Shown here: piece after piece, positions 63,679 through 64,000 of the stretch
Layout of the letters: every line of letters starts with the position of its first letter
Position numbering within the stretch: position 1 is the stretch's first letter
Assembly: GCF_002220865.2 (NCBI RefSeq)
Contig: NZ_NHRJ02000001.1
Location: 372,001 to 436,000, forward strand
Length of the DNA: 64,000 bases
Reading direction: 5' to 3'
Source: Paenibacillus xerothermodurans
GTDB taxonomy: Bacteria > Bacillota > Bacilli > Paenibacillales > NBRC-103111
The notes under the pieces: generated by a model
Database searches by the model: none
Told to the model about the DNA's origin: nothing
The model's input: the letters and a program-made list of their open reading frames with translations, nothing else
Program-made: the position numbers and the translations under genes

Positions 63679-64000
63679 CGCTGCTCCCTCCATGTCACAC
63701 GCAGCCCTTCTGCAGGATCAAGCTGACATACCGCTTCCGTGTGTGACGTTCCAATAATTAACTTCGGTTTGGCTGCAGTTCCCTCTGAGACCCCCTGCCA
63801 GCTCACGCCCGCAGCTTCGCCGAGCTTGTAAATGTGAATGAACCGGCCGTTGCGGCCGTGCGTACGGTGAAGCACTGCCTGCAGAGCCTGGCTAGGGTCG
63901 TTCGATGTGCCAGGGGTCTGCACTTTGTACAAAGCATCCCCGGTAAAGATGAGTGCGGATTGATGGAGTACGCCTTCGACCGCGGTATCCAACATGTACC
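63675..64000 (-). CDS. C-terminal fragment of a gene running off the window
   Basis: The open frame extends past the right edge; only ~107 C-terminal residues are visible, including HRTHGRNGRFIHIYKLG and KPKLIIGTSHTEAVC. It ends at TGA 63675-63677, overlapping the DUF4962 start by ATGA, so the two are translationally coupled and probably act in the same polysaccharide pathway. The family cannot be named from this piece; a second heparinase-like or DUF4962 protein is possible but not shown. Confidence 0.6.
   Translation of the reverse strand, partial: YMLDTAVEGVLHQSALIFTGDALYKVQTPGTSNDPSQALQAVLHRTHGRNGRFIHIYKLGEAAGVSWQGVSEGTAAKPKLIIGTSHTEAVCQLDPAEGLRVTWREQR

Overview
The window looks like a chromosomal segment of a Gram-positive, low-to-mid-GC Bacillota, most likely a member of the Paenibacillaceae. 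This is inferred from gene content: RemA, YicC/YloC, YloB and RqcH in one neighbourhood, YlbF/YlbG, YlaN, YugN, an Asp23 protein, CcpA, AcsA/AcuA/AcuC, a T-box before tyrS, strong GGAGG ribosome sites, frequent TTG and GTG starts, and accessory genes common in Paenibacillus (XPB-type helicase, copper-amine-oxidase-like stalk domain, DUF4962/heparinase-like protein). No rRNA, tRNA, CRISPR array, prophage, integrase or insertion sequence was seen. Coding density is high and the gene edges mostly look intact; only the first (coaBC) and last genes are cut by the window.

Region by region. 1-8300 (minus): a housekeeping run dapF, yitJ, yicC, remA, gmk, rpoZ, coaBC, preceded by the calcium P-type ATPase yloB. 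8467-10690 (plus): rqcH, divergent from yloB, with a small downstream ORF and a two-way terminator. 10734-15081: galU with a PHP phosphoesterase, a LysR regulator, an unknown protein, and ylbF-ylbG. 15157-19668: an XPB-like helicase translationally coupled to a large helicase-associated protein, divergent from a secreted lipoprotein nuclease. 19704-28341: CBS protein, M20 amidohydrolase, yugN-ftsW/rodA, Asp23 protein, an atypical SDR, a Ca2+/H+ antiporter, YlaN, an HPr/Crh-like protein without the phosphorylated histidine, an M29 aminopeptidase and a TVP38 membrane protein. 28529-34541: rpsD with a long leader, tyrS under a tyrosine T-box, and a class A PBP with two FN3 domains. 34842-38755: acsA divergent from acuA-acuC (no acuB). 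38791-39105: an unusual GC-rich alternating tandem repeat. 39165-47800: glyS-mtnN, ccpA, a zinc-binding protein, VanZ-like protein, PfpI-like protein, ptsI and a IICBA permease. 47941-52760: thiE, a CoA-binding protein, a C39-like protein, aroA, a rhodanese, aroK and a small unknown. 52741-59046: a gluconate-type operon. 59191-64000: a conserved unknown, a stalk-domain protein and a polysaccharide lyase-like pair.

The most interesting system is the minus-strand operon at 59046-52741: LacI regulator, a LarA-superfamily (nickel-pincer racemase/epimerase) protein, gluconokinase, an SDR resembling D-mannonate/gluconate oxidoreductases, and 6-phosphogluconate dehydrogenase. The content suggests that sugar acids related to gluconate by C2 epimerisation are funnelled into the pentose phosphate pathway. 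Carbon regulation is a second theme: ccpA, ptsI, a complete IICBA permease, an HPr-like protein that keeps the Ser46 region but lacks His15, and the AcsA/AcuA/AcuC acetylation switch all lie within about 30 kb.
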